This document shows positions 32,701 to 47,527 of a stretch of DNA of 64,000 nucleotides, in pieces (position 1 is the first letter of the stretch; every line of letters starts with the position of its first letter). Source of the DNA: Cristatella mucedo (taxonomy: Eukaryota > Bryozoa > Phylactolaemata > Cristatellidae). A model generated the notes under the pieces. It was not told where the DNA came from. It ran no database searches and saw only the letters and a program-made list of their open reading frames with translations. A program made the translations under genes and the position numbers. The DNA is taken from NCBI GenBank assembly GCA_009760855.2, contig WPIO01000012.1:4732001-4796000 (forward strand), in the 5' to 3' direction.

Positions 32701-35700
32701 GCTGTGTCTCGAACCAGCCTCAAATCCTTTGGAGACCATGCCTTTAGTTCTTATGCTCACAAAGCCTCAAGCTCACTCCCGACTAACGTCAGGACATCAA
32801 CTGACTTGATGGCATTCGAAAAGAGGCTGAAATACACCAATTCCTCATAGCATGAGCTGGGTCCTTGTTATGCTTCATTTTCAGCATATGTGAAGTGCCT
32901 AGAGAAATATTTAGCTCTCGGAGGGTGCTACGAAAATGCATTATTTTTATTATTAGTAAGCATGCATTTAATGTGACGTTACCCCAACACGATTCTTTAT
33001 GACCTTCCTTATCAGCTAAGGAAGAGTCCAAAAGCTTCCGAGTTTTCTCCTCTGCTGTAGCACATTCTACAGAGCCTGAACTGCATTGAAACGTTTGGCT
33101 ACTGATGTACGTTGGCCGAACTCTGGCGCCTGCTGATATTTTCCCATAAGCGTTCTATGGATTTTGATCAAGCAACTGGGTGTGACATTGCATCAGCACA
33201 GCACTAAATTTTTCAAAAAAATGCTTCACTAGCCTTGCAGTGTGCTTAGGAAAGTTATCTTGCTGCCAAATATAAAGACTCTAAGTACAGTGCTTTTGAG
33301 TAAAAATCCAACTTGCTTGACCACCTGAAGGTACACGTGTCGGGTTGGTTCATAATACCTTCAATATGATGCTGCGAATTTCACACTAGGCTAAAGGCAG
33401 TCATAACTGGGATTTTGTTTTAATTGATGACACTGCCCCTGATACCCCAGCCTGCGACAGTGCAGTGCCTACATTTTGTCGTCTGCCGGTACTAGGCTGG
33501 AGGGCCCTCCCGACCACCCACTAGCCAATCGGGGCTCAGCGTTACTACAGCTAGGCGTTAGCAGCAATGCTAACGAATCAGAGTGCAGCGTTCCTGAACC
33601 GAAGACGACAGAAACACAGGTTAGGATGAACGTTCGCGGGACGGCAGTGGTGCTTCCCTCGGCTCGGTGCTTAGGGGAATAAACTGGTGGTGTTGCTCGT
33701 CGGCTAGCGTTCTATGCTGTGCGAAATGGCAACCAAACTACAATAACTGTAAGACTCATCTATCTTTCGGCTAAAAACTGCCTTGCTTTCCAGGACCATA
33801 TACGTTGACTTACATTCACCAGTCCATAAAACTGGATTACAGTCGTCCACTGTAGACTCAAAGTAACTGCCCATTTTATGATGGATGGTGAACAATTTTT
33901 GCATTTTCCAACCTGGCCGAAGATGACACTCTTACCGTCATAATTACTAAGTTATTTAAACTAATATTTCTCTTAGCCTCATACGCACGGTGTCTATACT
34001 GGTGAGCCGTGATGGCACACTGGGTAAGGCGGTTGCTTTCACGACCTCAACCCCGAGGTCGTATGTTCGATTCCTGCCGTGGGCGATTCTTTATCGCCAC
34101 TGCAAGCGGTGGTGATAGCCGTAAAGGCTCTTCTGTCGCTATACAAAAAGAGGCTGTTTAATCAGCTAGGATTTATTTATTAATACTAATATCGACCCGC
34201 TAACATCCGTGAATAACATTAATAATAATATCCACTGCTAGGTATCGGCGTTCAGCAGTTCTATTCTGAACAGACACCACCCCCTAAAGAGTCAGGTGAT
34301 GTACTCGGTTATCTAGTCTACCTTGCTGACAGAGAAGCTAAGCTAGAAAAACGATTTGCTGGGTTGCAGCAAGAATCGCTAGGTGAGGTGCTGACCTGGG
34401 AGCAGTTATGGAGATGATTAACATAAACCTTTTTTGGCAGAAGCAGTTGCCACTGACATCAGCTGGCTGTTGCATACAAATCAATGTATGCTAGCATGGC
34501 AGCAAGGACACTAAGCAGAAAGATACGCCGAGTGCAGCTGCTTCCACCACATGCTCTGTTGGCCCAGGAGTAAGGTGCTTGCCTTTAACGGCCAAGGTCG
34601 TTGGCTCAAGCCCTGCTGCATATTTACATTGCCTGGTTAGAGATTAATTTCTATTAGGATGCTACAACGATGAAGTAGATTTTAATATATTTTAATCTGA
34701 GCCCTGTGGCAGCTGACGCTGTGGACAAAGATAGCAGGATCAAGCAGGAGTAGTAGCTGCTGCTGCTGCAGTATGCCATCTCTGGACGTGCTAGAACAGC
34801 GCTGCTGCTTCTACGGTTACCCAGATCGATCAATATGGCATGCCTCTCGGGTGTGAATTCTTCCAAAACTGCCTTGTACATGGACGCTGATGGCAGCATA
34901 TGTTCGGCCTCAGCAGCCGACTTCCGGTGCTCCAGCATGTACTGCTCGACAAGGAATGGCCATATTTCGCCACGGCCGCTGTGAGGCACGCCTATCCACG
35001 ACCAGAGAGAAAGTAGCATTCGGGCTAACAATGCCAGCATGTCATACAGGCAGTGGTGGTTGGGTGATACTAAAAGCACCACCTATCACCTGCATGCAGG
35101 GGTCAGTGGCAGCTCTAGATGGAGCAAAGCTTCTGCTGTAGACAGCAGTGCAAGGTGTGTAGTAGTGAAAGCAGCCCAAGGGCTGATTGCAAAGCAGCGC
35201 CGACCTTTGATAACAGCACATCGCAGAGTTGTCTTGTCGACCTGGTAGATATTGTTGTTTGACACCTTGTTGCGCTTCAACATGGCCTCCCAGTTCCGTG
35301 AAGCATCCTTGGAACATGACGTTACTTCCTTGTAGTCTAATTGTTGACGTCTCAACGTGCTCTCTGCAGGGCGACACATAGAAAAGAAAGTGTAGGACGA
35401 CCAATAGAAACATTGATGGGTGATATGTACACTAACGACATTTTGCATTTGATGAGGGCAAAACTAGTGCTGAGTGATGAATGCAAAAACATACCGATTG
35501 ACATCCTGCTGAAATGTCGGCTAGAGGGTCAGTGTGTTCGATGTTTAAGTCATTAAAGCTGTCACAAAATGGCGGTGGGTGAAAAGTATCGCCTGTCCCC
35601 AATCAATCAGCCATATAGACTGAAGTTGGAACAATTGCCTGCCACAGTTGCCCGGGCTCTAGCTGAATGCTACTGCTGGGCTTGGCTTGTCAGTAACGTG

Positions 35701-38700
35701 GCTTTACTGAACTAGTGAGCCTGATCGCTACTCTGTCATACTAAGGACCTAGCACAGCATGATAATTGAACGCTCTCTTCATCCTTCTTTGTTAGAGTTT
35801 TTTGCCTTCTGTCGTGGCCAGCAGAAGACTTGACAGCAGCAGGTCAACCTGCAGCGCCTATGCTTCTGCATACTCCACACCTACCACTGTTCAGGCTCGA
35901 TGCTTCGCCAGGGTAACAGCAGTCCAACCAAATGTACAGCCATAAAGATAGGACAGCAAGATACGGGACACATATAACATTGGAAGTGCTGTGCAAAGCC
36001 CTGGATAGCCTGGAAAGCAACTGCAATCAGGCAATCACTGCAATTCACTAGCCAGTTTATCATTTAAGTATAACGTAACGATGGTCATCACTTGACCGTT
36101 GCGCTGGAGCTGCCAGTAAACAAGGAAGAATGCCAAATCTCACTTGATGCTGAGACTAGTATTGCAGCTGATGCTGCATGATAATCTATATGCTCTGTTC
36201 TTACTTCATACTTCACTCCCACACGAATGTCAGCTATTCAGCATAAGCCACAGTTGTCAACATGGCATTGCTATTCAAACCACACTTATCAACAACGACT
36301 GCAGAGCACAGCCGAACATGCTGCATTATGCCTGAGCTGGAGGGCAGTAGAAAGTTGCAAGCACTCAACAACTCAGGTTATTGATTCGAGTCTTGCAATA
36401 GGCAATAAAGGATTGTCTGCTGCATGAGGGTGGAGTGAGAGCATGTAAGGCTCTTCAGCTATTATCGAACTTGACATTATCTTTTTGGTCTTAGCCCAGG
36501 GGTAAGGTGCTTGCTCTTCACGACCCAGGTCTTGGGTTTGAACCCTGCAGCAAGCAATCGTTTATATGCTGATGCAATAGTAGTGATAGCATCCAGCTCT
36601 TCTGCCACTATCAAAGACAGCTAAATCAGTCGGCATTTCCTTTTTAATTTTATTATTACTTAAATATCCATAATGTCGGTCAGGTAATGAATGGCAAAAC
36701 CCCTGCATTTTAATTTGGGGGTCTCACAGAAAACTTGTAAATGCAAAATGGAGCATAATCTGTGCATTCGAAACTTTCACTTGCAGTTTAATCACCTGCA
36801 AGTAGAATGGACAATATATAGAAAGCTCTTTAATCAGCATCTGAGCTGACTTATTCGTTGTACTTCAGGCAGCAAAAAGTAAAGCAGAGACGTTAATACC
36901 ATCTTATATGCAGGTATGCTGCAGCCGTATAAAATTATGGCTGGCAGATTTGTCAAGCATCAGATTTTACTAAAACTTTTGAAGGCAAAGGAAAGTTGAT
37001 CGTCAAGATCGTCGATGGCAATGATCGTCTGTAGCATCACAAAAACGCTCCCGGTTGGCTATTTCTATTAATCAACCAAATTTTCCAATAGGCTATTTTG
37101 CTGGATCCAACGATGGGGCAATTTGATGAGAGTGGTTTACCAATTAATGAAAAGCAAGAAGTTCTACATACCGTGAGGCAGGACCCGGCAGGAATAGCAG
37201 AGTTGTGGCATTCAAATTTCCATACTTGTTTTTCAGACTCGAGGTGGCAAATTATTAGCGTACATTAACATTCAGTGACACAAGTCCACCGGCTCCACCA
37301 TTAATTAAAGGGGCAGAAACAACAAAATGTGAAGAGAAGAGGCAAGTATTGAAAGTCATTTGAACCTAGCAAAAGGTGTTAGAGCAAAAAAGACGACAGA
37401 CGAGTGAGAGCACTGTTGCTTATTGTGTGAGGCAAAGAGTGGTGGCAGTCCGAAGGTGCCACCGGTGAGACGCTTTCACTGGGGCATAACGTACCTTCTA
37501 GACTCTTGTTCTCGCGCTCAAGGCGTCCCAGCAGGATGGCCTGCTCCGATGCTCGCTTCCACAGGTGCCTGACCTTCTCACTCTGCGAAAGGTTGGAACA
37601 CAATCTCACCGGGGTGAGCTTCCGGTGCTTGCCTAAAGGTATAGTGATTTCGATCACATAACCACAGGTCGACAGCATCCAGAAATGCACATGCATTTGC
37701 TAAACAAATACATCTAAATTAGCCGTGCATGCGGCAAGGAAAAGGCAGAGCTTGAAATCGCCAGCTTCCTCCTTCCTTCTTTCTGCAAGCAGCTATTCGA
37801 CCACCTGCCAGGACAAATATTAGGAAGGTCCAACAAACCAATCGATCACCCAGCACCAGGACGGTTCACCACACTTGCAGGAGGGGGACTCTTGCATACT
37901 CCACGCATCCCGAGCTCCACCTTAATTTAAGCCAGCATGAGGATCACACTTCTGGCTCTGGTTAGGTGGTTCAAAATGTCAAGTTTAAGCCCCCTCCATT
38001 TAGGGTTCGGGCCCTTAACAAATTCTTGGCTATATCTCACACCATGGGCAGACCATCGGCATGGCTAAGTGTTACAGAAGCTGACATGGTTTACAAAAAA
38101 AGCAGTTCTCTCGTTCTCGGCCGTGCCTCCCCTGCATGAAATGATGCAGCATTCTAAACAAATAGGAGGTTTCCAGAAAGGCTGAAGAGTGCATCACATC
38201 GGGTAACCCTACTCTGTCACTTCACTCGGGCGCCATCGTCAAATCACTTGTCACATCACTTGTCACATCACTAGGGCCCGTTGCCTCGAGCATTCTCTCG
38301 CAACCCTGCATCCACCTTTGCCTGCCTTTGTCACTCACCGGTCTCCTCCGGACCAGGAGCCAAAGGCTCGGCCGGAATATTGTCAGTTCTCACTTGTGGC
38401 TTGCTCGATGTGTCGCCCGTAGCCCTTGCTGTAACTTGAAACTGCATACCCCTAGAAGCTGATGCATCAGGATCGTCGGAGCACGAGAGTGCCGGATCCG
38501 GCTCACTGCTGCTGCTGCAGCCATGAAACAGAATTCTGCAAACGACAGCCGGCAGCAGCATGGAAGAGACATTCAGCACAGCATTCCGGCATTGCATACA
38601 AGCCATATAAGCAGTTTTGCTTAATAAGCTTCAAAAGTTAAGTGTTCATACAAATGCAATTTCCTGTTATCATGAAAACTTGACTGAGATACTTAGAGCA

Positions 38701-41700
38701 AAGCCAGTCAATTATCTTTTTCATTTCCATACCTATAGCACTACTATAACTACTACCTCTGATATCAAACAACTTAGTAGCTACAAAAATGGACACATTG
38801 CAAGAAAGTACATCTACTCTCAGCCACCAGGACAGGAAAGCAAACTGAATGAATCACACTTCTGGTTACTATCAGCCATGGTCACTCAGTATCAAGGTTT
38901 AACCACTAACTGAAAATAAATTGCTGCCTATAGACCTAGCACCAGGACTTGTGGAGCCAGAAAGAATATAAGATGCTTTCTTAGTCTGTGTCACATAAAC
39001 CTCACAATTTCAACTGCGATTACAAGCTTTGTGAGAAAAAGTGCAGTACCTATATGATGAACATGGAAGATTTTCGTGAATGGGAATAGCAAGTGCACTA
39101 ATAGTTCCTCAAGTAAGGTCGCTTTATTGATCTTTATTGGGCAGCTAAGAGCTGGCAGCATCTCAAAGTTTTATGGCAATCCGATCTGAGTTCTTGAGTC
39201 GATGACTTCACATACAAACTGGTAGCATCTTGTAATGTTTTGCCTCAGCAAAGCTAGAGGTTAGCATTACAGGAATAACTTTTGCGTGAAAAGCAATAGA
39301 GTGCCGAACAAGCAGGAGTTAGTGAACTCAAATGGGCAAGCGCGATTGCTTTCAACTATTTTCCAGTACGGCCTGCCTTGAAGAGACAGCCATACTATGA
39401 TGCGATGAGCAACCCTATACGTGATTTTGAGGAGCATCCGTTTACCACTTGGATATGTGTTGCTGCATCATAAGCCAGACCCACGACCAGCGTTCACGAT
39501 GACAGCATCAGCAGCTGCAGAAAAGAGCAGCTTAGAAACAGCCACCCGGCAAGCCATTGTCTGTGAAGAGGCTAGATTTTAGGATAGACACACATAAATC
39601 GCAGGATCATGAACTCAATAAAAGATAGCCAGCTGGCCTTTAAGACCAGGTGAATAAAGGTTAAATAGCAACTCTGCTGCAGGAGATCACCAAGGCAGCA
39701 AAGCGTTCCCACTGGAAATATGGACAAATACACGTGGCGAATTGCAGCAAATGCATGTGGCTAAATACATGCAAAAGCTAGTGATTTGTAATAACAGCTC
39801 CTCGCTAGAGTCAGCTCTGACGTACTCTAAAATGCATTTTAGGACCTACCTGGTCTGGCAACAGCCTCTCTGATGCCAACTGACCAGCCGGAAGATATGA
39901 AACTCAACCAGCTGCCTATGCAGAAAGCCCCGTGGGTAAGACTCTTCAATGCCGCCAGCAAACCAGCCGGCCGATTTTGGGGCCACCCAGCAGCCTGGGA
40001 AGTAGACCGAATGAGTGAGCAACATCCACTACCTCATCCAAACCAGATAACCAGCTAGCTGGGCGATTCCTTTGTGCCACCTAACTAGCCATCGGGGGGG
40101 GGGGGAATGACCGACAGTATGAACTCGACTGCTAGTAGTTCTACGAAGGTCAAAATGAGTATACACTCATATACCCAGCAAACGAGTCAGGCTGTTCACG
40201 GCACTGGACCAACCGATTGCAGGGGCCGGTGATTCCTTGAAAGTGATCGTCAAGAGGATACCTGGCCAACACCTCAAACAGAGCTCGACTCTAATGTCTG
40301 TAGAAGGTCGCGATGACCTAACCGACAAGTGTCCTGTAAGCCGGGCTAAGTGACAACTGACAAGAACAGACACTATCCCTATCGGATCGATGTCTACGTG
40401 AGTTCGGATGGGTTTCCTGTATCACTTGTGCATGCGAATACATTTGTACCAGTACAAAAGGACGGGCTTGCAGCTGCCAGCTGCATTGTCAAATTTGGTC
40501 ACAGTGAATACAACCTAATTCGAGGTACCCTAACTATAAGGGTCGCAATCCTATTCATGTTGCCCACGCACAAACAAATGAAGCATAAAGCATCATGCAA
40601 TGAGCTGCTTCTACAGTTGCATTTTTTATATGTATGAAAAGCAGGCACTCTTAATTAAATGCATTGCTAACAAAAAGCAGTATGACAAATCTTTCAATAA
40701 AGAGGGTAGTTTTCGTGGCCTTACATGCAGCTATGCAGGAAGGTGGCAAAGTGACGATACTTTGTAACACTCTTCTTGCCCACTCCGACAACAAGTCTAC
40801 TACCAGCACGATTCGGACCGGAGGCATCATGGTCAGAATCCGTGCATGTCTAGTGACGACAACAGCACGATACTGCAACACACTACACCTGGTAAACTGA
40901 GCACACCATCATCAGCTATTCATTAGTACGACTTTTACACGGGTCCTCTTCCGTGCAGCATCAGTAGGATATGACTTATGCAAACTGTCCATTATTAGCT
41001 ACTCAATCTGAAGTGCAGTTATTACCCTGCTTTGCGGCGTGCACTGGTTGGCCCCATTGTTGGACTTGGTAATTCAGTTGCCCGATGAGGTACGGTGACG
41101 ATCGTACCGTCGACGAGGTCCAAAATTGAGCCGGAACCCCAAGTGAGGGAACGCCGTCGATGAGCTTGCTGACTTTCATCATCAGTCTTAGTCTCCTAGA
41201 AAGCAGCAAAGGTCCAAGAACGGGAGCAAGAGAGAACATATATTGCACGGGGCATGGGACTTTGTCAGCTTTGCCATGAGCAGGACTGCAAGCAAATGCA
41301 TCGATGGTTGGCACTTGGAAAATTGATTCCCACTGCAGAGCAAGGATAAGGTGATGGAAACGTGTGGTCACACGTGGAAAGATTTTAACAGCTTCCGTCA
41401 GATCTGCAGGGATTTACCTCGTCCAAATATTCAAGACTGCGGTCCTTATGAACTGTTTGCATCGTTTTGTTGATGCCGTCACTTATCATACGAGAGACTT
41501 CAGCTTTCTAGACAGAAGAAAGTAGTAACATGGTAATGATGATATCTGTGCTAGAATAAACTGCATATATGAAAGATAATTGTGCTTCCTTTGCAGCAAA
41601 TGTAAACAACCTAGAAAGAGATTAAGTTCTCTGAGGGTGCTTTATCAAGTGTATTATTATTAATATTATTATTATTATTATTATGAGCACACATGACGGT

Positions 41701-43291
41701 CTTGCACATGCATATGTTGGTGCATTTCAAAGCGAAACAGGCACACATTACAATTTGAGTCACCCATTTAGTTTGGGATGCTTTTTCTCCTACAAATAAG
41801 CAGCAGCTAAGTGCTGCCCACTCAGGCAATGGGACGTGCACTTTGAAGCAAGCTAAAGCAGGTCTAGGCTTGTGTAGCCACTTCTGTATGGTGCATCGAT
41901 GACACTTTTCAGACTAGCAACGATAGCTGCTTTGCAAATATTTGCGACAGAGAAGAGGTCGTCGGCTTAAGCTCAGCTTCGTTTGGTTCATAGCGAGATA
42001 TGGAATTACCAAGGTGTGCCAACAAGTCCAACTGCTAATGAATCAGACTTAGGCATGCATTCAGTATTCGAGGTGTTACAGTGCACAAGCCAGTGCTTGG
42101 GACAGCATTCAAACAAACCCATATGCAGTGCTGCGATAGTCAGGGAAGCTAATGTCAACCCCTCAGAATCGCCAGCAGCTGCTTGCACTCGGGTGATTTT
42201 TATTTTAGCAGGGACTTCGGCGATTTTTATTTTAGTAGGAAGTCAGTCAGAGGGCCATGCCCGAGCCTTCCTGAAGTTTTTGGAATCATTCCAGTAGACT
42301 CAACATGCCAACGGAGCAGCGCCCCGACGGCCTTGCACTGATTTGGTCATCGCGGCTTATGCCGTGCTGTTCACCTAACAGTCTGCTAACCAGGCCCGGC
42401 CCCTTAACACTATATATATATATATTAGTCTGAAAAGCTGCAGCCGATGTGATGTGCAGATGCTGTGAAGCATGCAGTTGCTCAGCTACCTCTGTGCACA
42501 CACACCTCATGACATCGTTCACTATATAAGGACCGTTTCTGATTCAGCGCAATAATTCCCACTCAGTCTCTTCTAACAGCGGTCAAAGGCTTCTAGGACC
42601 ATCGGCCATGAAATCACAAGTAAATCATCTAATCAGATCCTTATGCTGCTAAGCAGCTAAGATCTATGGATGGATACTGAACCATGAGTCGCCTGAAAGT
42701 ACTAACATTTGGTCATACAGTTTGTGGCTGATTTTGCTCGGGAGGCCGAACTAGACCAAAAGAGCCCGATTTATTCAGCTTGTAGGCCCCCTCCCCCAGC
42801 CTCGGTACCCTAACATGACTACCAGACCTACAAAGCTGCGCTACTATGCCGATTCAAACCTGAAAGGTATTTTTACTCTGTGATCCTATCACGTTTTCGT
42901 TTTCAGATCAGAATAAAACAGCTATATCGGCATGCCTTGAGCATACATGTTCAAGGCTAGTTTGTACAGAGGGAGCAACAATTTGTGTCCCAGGGGTGAT
43001 CCTGTTTTTAGAGTTGCTAAAGAGGTAAAAAGGTCATTATTTTTAGACAATTCTAGTGAGGCCAGCCGAGTGAAGTGCCACTGTTACGAAGCCTGCCGAA
43101 TTGGAGCCCAAATGACAGTCATGGTCACCACGCCACAAAGGAACGAAGTGTGCTGTCACATTGTCAGGGGGCCATCCTAATGAGTACGAAGGCTCTCGAC
43201 AGACGATACTTTTAGGCACTGGCAGATAAAAATGCCCTAATAGAGTAGAAATCTGAGATGGTTCTTAAGAAGAAATCAGACAGCCTACACT

Positions 43292-43357
<66 letters not shown>

Positions 43358-46300
43358 GAATATATATATAACCTCAAATCCTTTGGAGACCGTGCATTTA
43401 GTTCGTATGATCCCAAAGCCTGGAACTCACTCACGACTTGCGTCACAACATCCCCTGACTTGACCACATTTAAAAAGAACTTAAAAACACCTATTTAGGA
43501 CAGCATTTAGTGGGTCCGTGTGATTCGCCCTTCATATGCTTATGCGTGCTGAAACTGTGCATGCTGCCACTAACCACATTTACATGCTGACCCTGTGCAT
43601 GTCACCCCTAACATGTTATTCATGTTGTTTATCAAGCATGATATTACTCACCATTCAATCGCATTTCCTTTTGCAGCAAATGTAAAGCGCCTAGAAAGAG
43701 ATTGAGTTCTCTGAGGATGCTTTATCAAGTGCATTATTATTATTATTATTATTATAGCCACGGCTAAATGGCAAGCTTTCCTTCACGTTCCGAAAAACCA
43801 CTACATCGACTCAAAGGGGCACATCCGGCTATTTGGTCGTGGTGTTTTTACACAAAGACAGTGCAAAAGGTTTGCACCGGCCGGCTAGTAAGCAACACGG
43901 GATACTGACAAGATAAGACATGTCATAGTGAAGAGGTCCTATTGAGGATGATAACTAATAGGCTCTGCTGTGCTTTCAGTGCACCTCTCAAATCCAGGAC
44001 CACTCAGTTGTTATCCAACGTAAGTAATCACAATGCAGTGTAGCTATATCCAGATTATCAATCGATCGCCATTGCACCAGTACTACCAGTGATAAGCAGT
44101 TGTGAGAAGCTGTTATCAGCACTAGCCACATCCAGATCCAGTGGAGACCAGCCCTCGGTGCTCAGCTTGTCTGGGCTCTTGTTCTCGGGCAGTTAGTGGA
44201 TTGCACACAAACAGGCTTTATTCCCACACACGTGTGCTCGTACTCACTCAAGTACGAATGCATGCACGTGTGTGTGCACACGCACAAACACAAACACACA
44301 CACAAATAGATAGACACCAGTTAAAATAAAAGTTAAATAATTACTTGGTGATGCTGTCCGATGAAGTAATGCACTGCACTGCTGGCATCTCACGCTACTT
44401 AGATGGCACGGCATAATACACAAGGTATGATACTGCATACTACCTAAAGTATGGCGCTGCATGGAGACCGTCCTCAGCTCTGCTAGATCAGTCAGCATCT
44501 TTGACAGGATAGGCTGGCTGTGCAGATTTAAAGGAATCCATTTGGCTTAAGCCATTGACCTGGAATGCCTAATCAGTGCAGTCTTGGCCTGCACACTCCT
44601 TGCCAGTGTCCAACGCAAATTTGAATGCAAAGCCATACCGGACTATGCAACATGAAGTTAACAGCTAGGGCTTAAATTGAGTCATGCAGAATTGTTTTTA
44701 CCAATATTGATTAGTGTCCACAGAGCTTAGAGTCAGACGGTGAGCGCCCGACAAGCACAATGATACGTGTAAAAATAAGCAGCTACTCCATGAGGCACAG
44801 CCTGAATCAGTTTTATGCAGCCTCAACAAAGAAAACCATTAGTATGTAAGTAGCATGTGTCATGCTAAGCAGCACAGGTAAAGCAGCTCAGCACTCGTTT
44901 GTATATCGCTCTACGATAATCTCTATTCAGGCACTTCACATATGCCACAGGGCTCGCGCCCACGATCTTGGTCATATAATGCATTCACCTTGACCTCAGT
45001 AGCTAAAGGCAAGCACCTTCACCACTCGGTCATTAAAGGCAAGCGCCTCAACCACCTTGCCAGGGTTAGCCAATGATAGGGGGTTGAAGGGAAGTTCCTT
45101 GATCCTTGACCTGGTAGCCCCGCAAAGTGCTGCAGCAAGGCACCCTTAAGATTGTCGCTTGCCCCTGAAGCATCCAATGACCGTTTACAGACCAAGCACG
45201 ACCGTTTGGATGGAGATAAACAGGAAGGCAGAATGTGCCTTTCCAAGCCCTGCCCTGCCATAACGACATGGACAACTTGCCGGCAGCTGCTCGGCTGTAT
45301 CCAAGCTACATGTTGCCTCTCGTCTGCTGAGTGCATAGGCAGCAGTGGCAGCAGTGAGTTTTGTCTGTATACGTGTGCTATCATCACGGCAGCCAAGCTT
45401 AGCTCTGCTCTCTGCCACGCTTGCCTGTTTGTGCCATACCTTGGAGAAGCGCTCGGTAAGCGCTTTCTTTGCTCTTGCTTGAAGCGCTTTGAGAATGCTC
45501 GGACTCCGCGACAAAGACGGCTCAGGCGAAGTGAGTAGCTGGAACTGCAACGAAGACAGGGTAATTGACTTGTCACACAAGAGTGGCAGATTGGAATTTC
45601 TTCGGGGTGCTTACCACAATCCCAGAACACCGCAAAGCTAATTGTGACAGAATCATGATTGCACACGCTTGTGCATGTTTGTATGAACGTGTGAGTTTTC
45701 TAATGTACATATCAAGCCCTAGCTCCATTCATCGTGCATCCAGTAGCTCTTTGCTGCGCTCGTCCACAGAATGCATGCTAGTGAGTCCTCAAAACTTTGC
45801 ACATTAGATATTTTAAAGGTTGCCTTCTGATCTGGGTAGTATGTCGACCGACAACCCATTGCTCCCACGTAACGTTTGGCATGGCACCCAGTACCCCAGT
45901 GCCCCCATTTCATAAGCCATTAATGGCCTCGACTAGCAGCCAGGTGTGCATTACACACGATGCCGAATGGAAAGGGTAAGATACTGTACAGCAACAGCCT
46001 ATAGTTTCATGCTTCACCTTCCTTAAGCAGAGCAGCAATCTCTGACGGCAGCTGGCCTTATGAGTGAGTCAAGGGATCAGCATGGCACAGCAGTCTCCGT
46101 GCTCTCGGCATAGCACGATGCCTGCTCTGAATGCCCAATCACTAAGCAACAGCTCCAGCAATAGCCTTTAGAATCAGCACGTTGAGTCAGGCAGAGGGTG
46201 GCCAGACTGATTGGATGCCTGAGCAGCACCTGGTGCTCGGCAGACGTAGTCCACCGACAGAGGAGGTTGTCAACAAGTTAGCCACCTCTCACTGGCAACT

Positions 46301-46836
46301 AGCAAACTGGCAACTGTAGATGCTCTGGCCCAACCGCCAAAGGCAAGGAGAAAAAAGAGACCGAAGAAACAGATGCAGATAAGAAAAAGAAAAATAGTCA
46401 ATGGGAGAGTTAAATCGAAAGACTGATTCGCTACTGTCTGGCAAAAGCCACAAGGTCACTAGCGAGGGAGAGACTAGACAGCACTATGCTCTCCTGCTTA
46501 TGCACGTGTGTGTGTGCTTGCATGCACATTCGCATGAGTGCATGCAAGCATGTGTAATGTAATGTATCTCCGTCAGTAACTCCACAAAGTCATAAAGACC
46601 ATGTGGGTGTTACGCAGGAGAGTTTTGTATAGCGCACTCACAGCCTAAGCGGCTTTCGGTACGCATTCGGTAGCCAACAGACTTCGTCTCACGCAACAAA
46701 GAGAAAGTGGGAAGCATAGCAGAGTCATGAGAGCAGTTGAGGTAGTGAGTAGCATAGAAGTAGCAGTTCAGGACCGCTGAAAAAGATGTGCCATAGTCGG
46801 CAGTTGGAGAGTAGATGTCGTTGCGTAAGAAAGTGC

Positions 46837-46913
<77 letters not shown>

Positions 46914-47443
46914 GGGGGGGATTTTTTGGCATCTTCAGGCACCGAAGGTCTTGGCGACTCCATAATAGCTGCTTGATGAGGGACACAGCTACCAGAGACT
47001 TCCGAGGGTTTTTGGTTGGAAGCTGCCTAATGGCACAGTTCGGTGAACAAGCGTCCTCTTAAATCTGCCAGCCGTCAGTAAGAGCAGTTGGCAAGAAGTG
47101 GATGACAGGAATGGTCATTATATTAGCTGATTTAACAGCTTCATTGGTATAGTCACACAAGACCATACACGGCTATCACAACTGCTTGCAGTTGGAAATA
47201 AAGAATCACCCACTTCATGATTCGAACCCACGACCTCGGTCGTGGCTAGCACCTTACTTCCTGGCTATCACGGCCCACTACAGGCTGGCATTAAGAAAGG
47301 GCTGGCTGGTAGGCATAGCTGAACTCTCACGAACAGCAGGCCCATAGTAAGGAAAACAATAGCAGCAAAGCAGCACCATAATCTGTCTGCTCGGTCTCAT
47401 CATCATAGCATCCACGAAGACTAATCTAACACTGTCGGCTGAG

Positions 47444-47527
<84 letters not shown>

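Noticed and set aside
33999-34080. tRNA gene
   Set aside because: A- and B-box motifs are present, but the arms do not form a cloverleaf and the unit continues into a SINE body found at several other positions.
45019-45666. 215-codon minus-strand open frame
   Set aside because: It is a different frame over exon 5. The 35-codon exon at 45440-45544 has family residues, correct phases and splice sites, while this frame has none.
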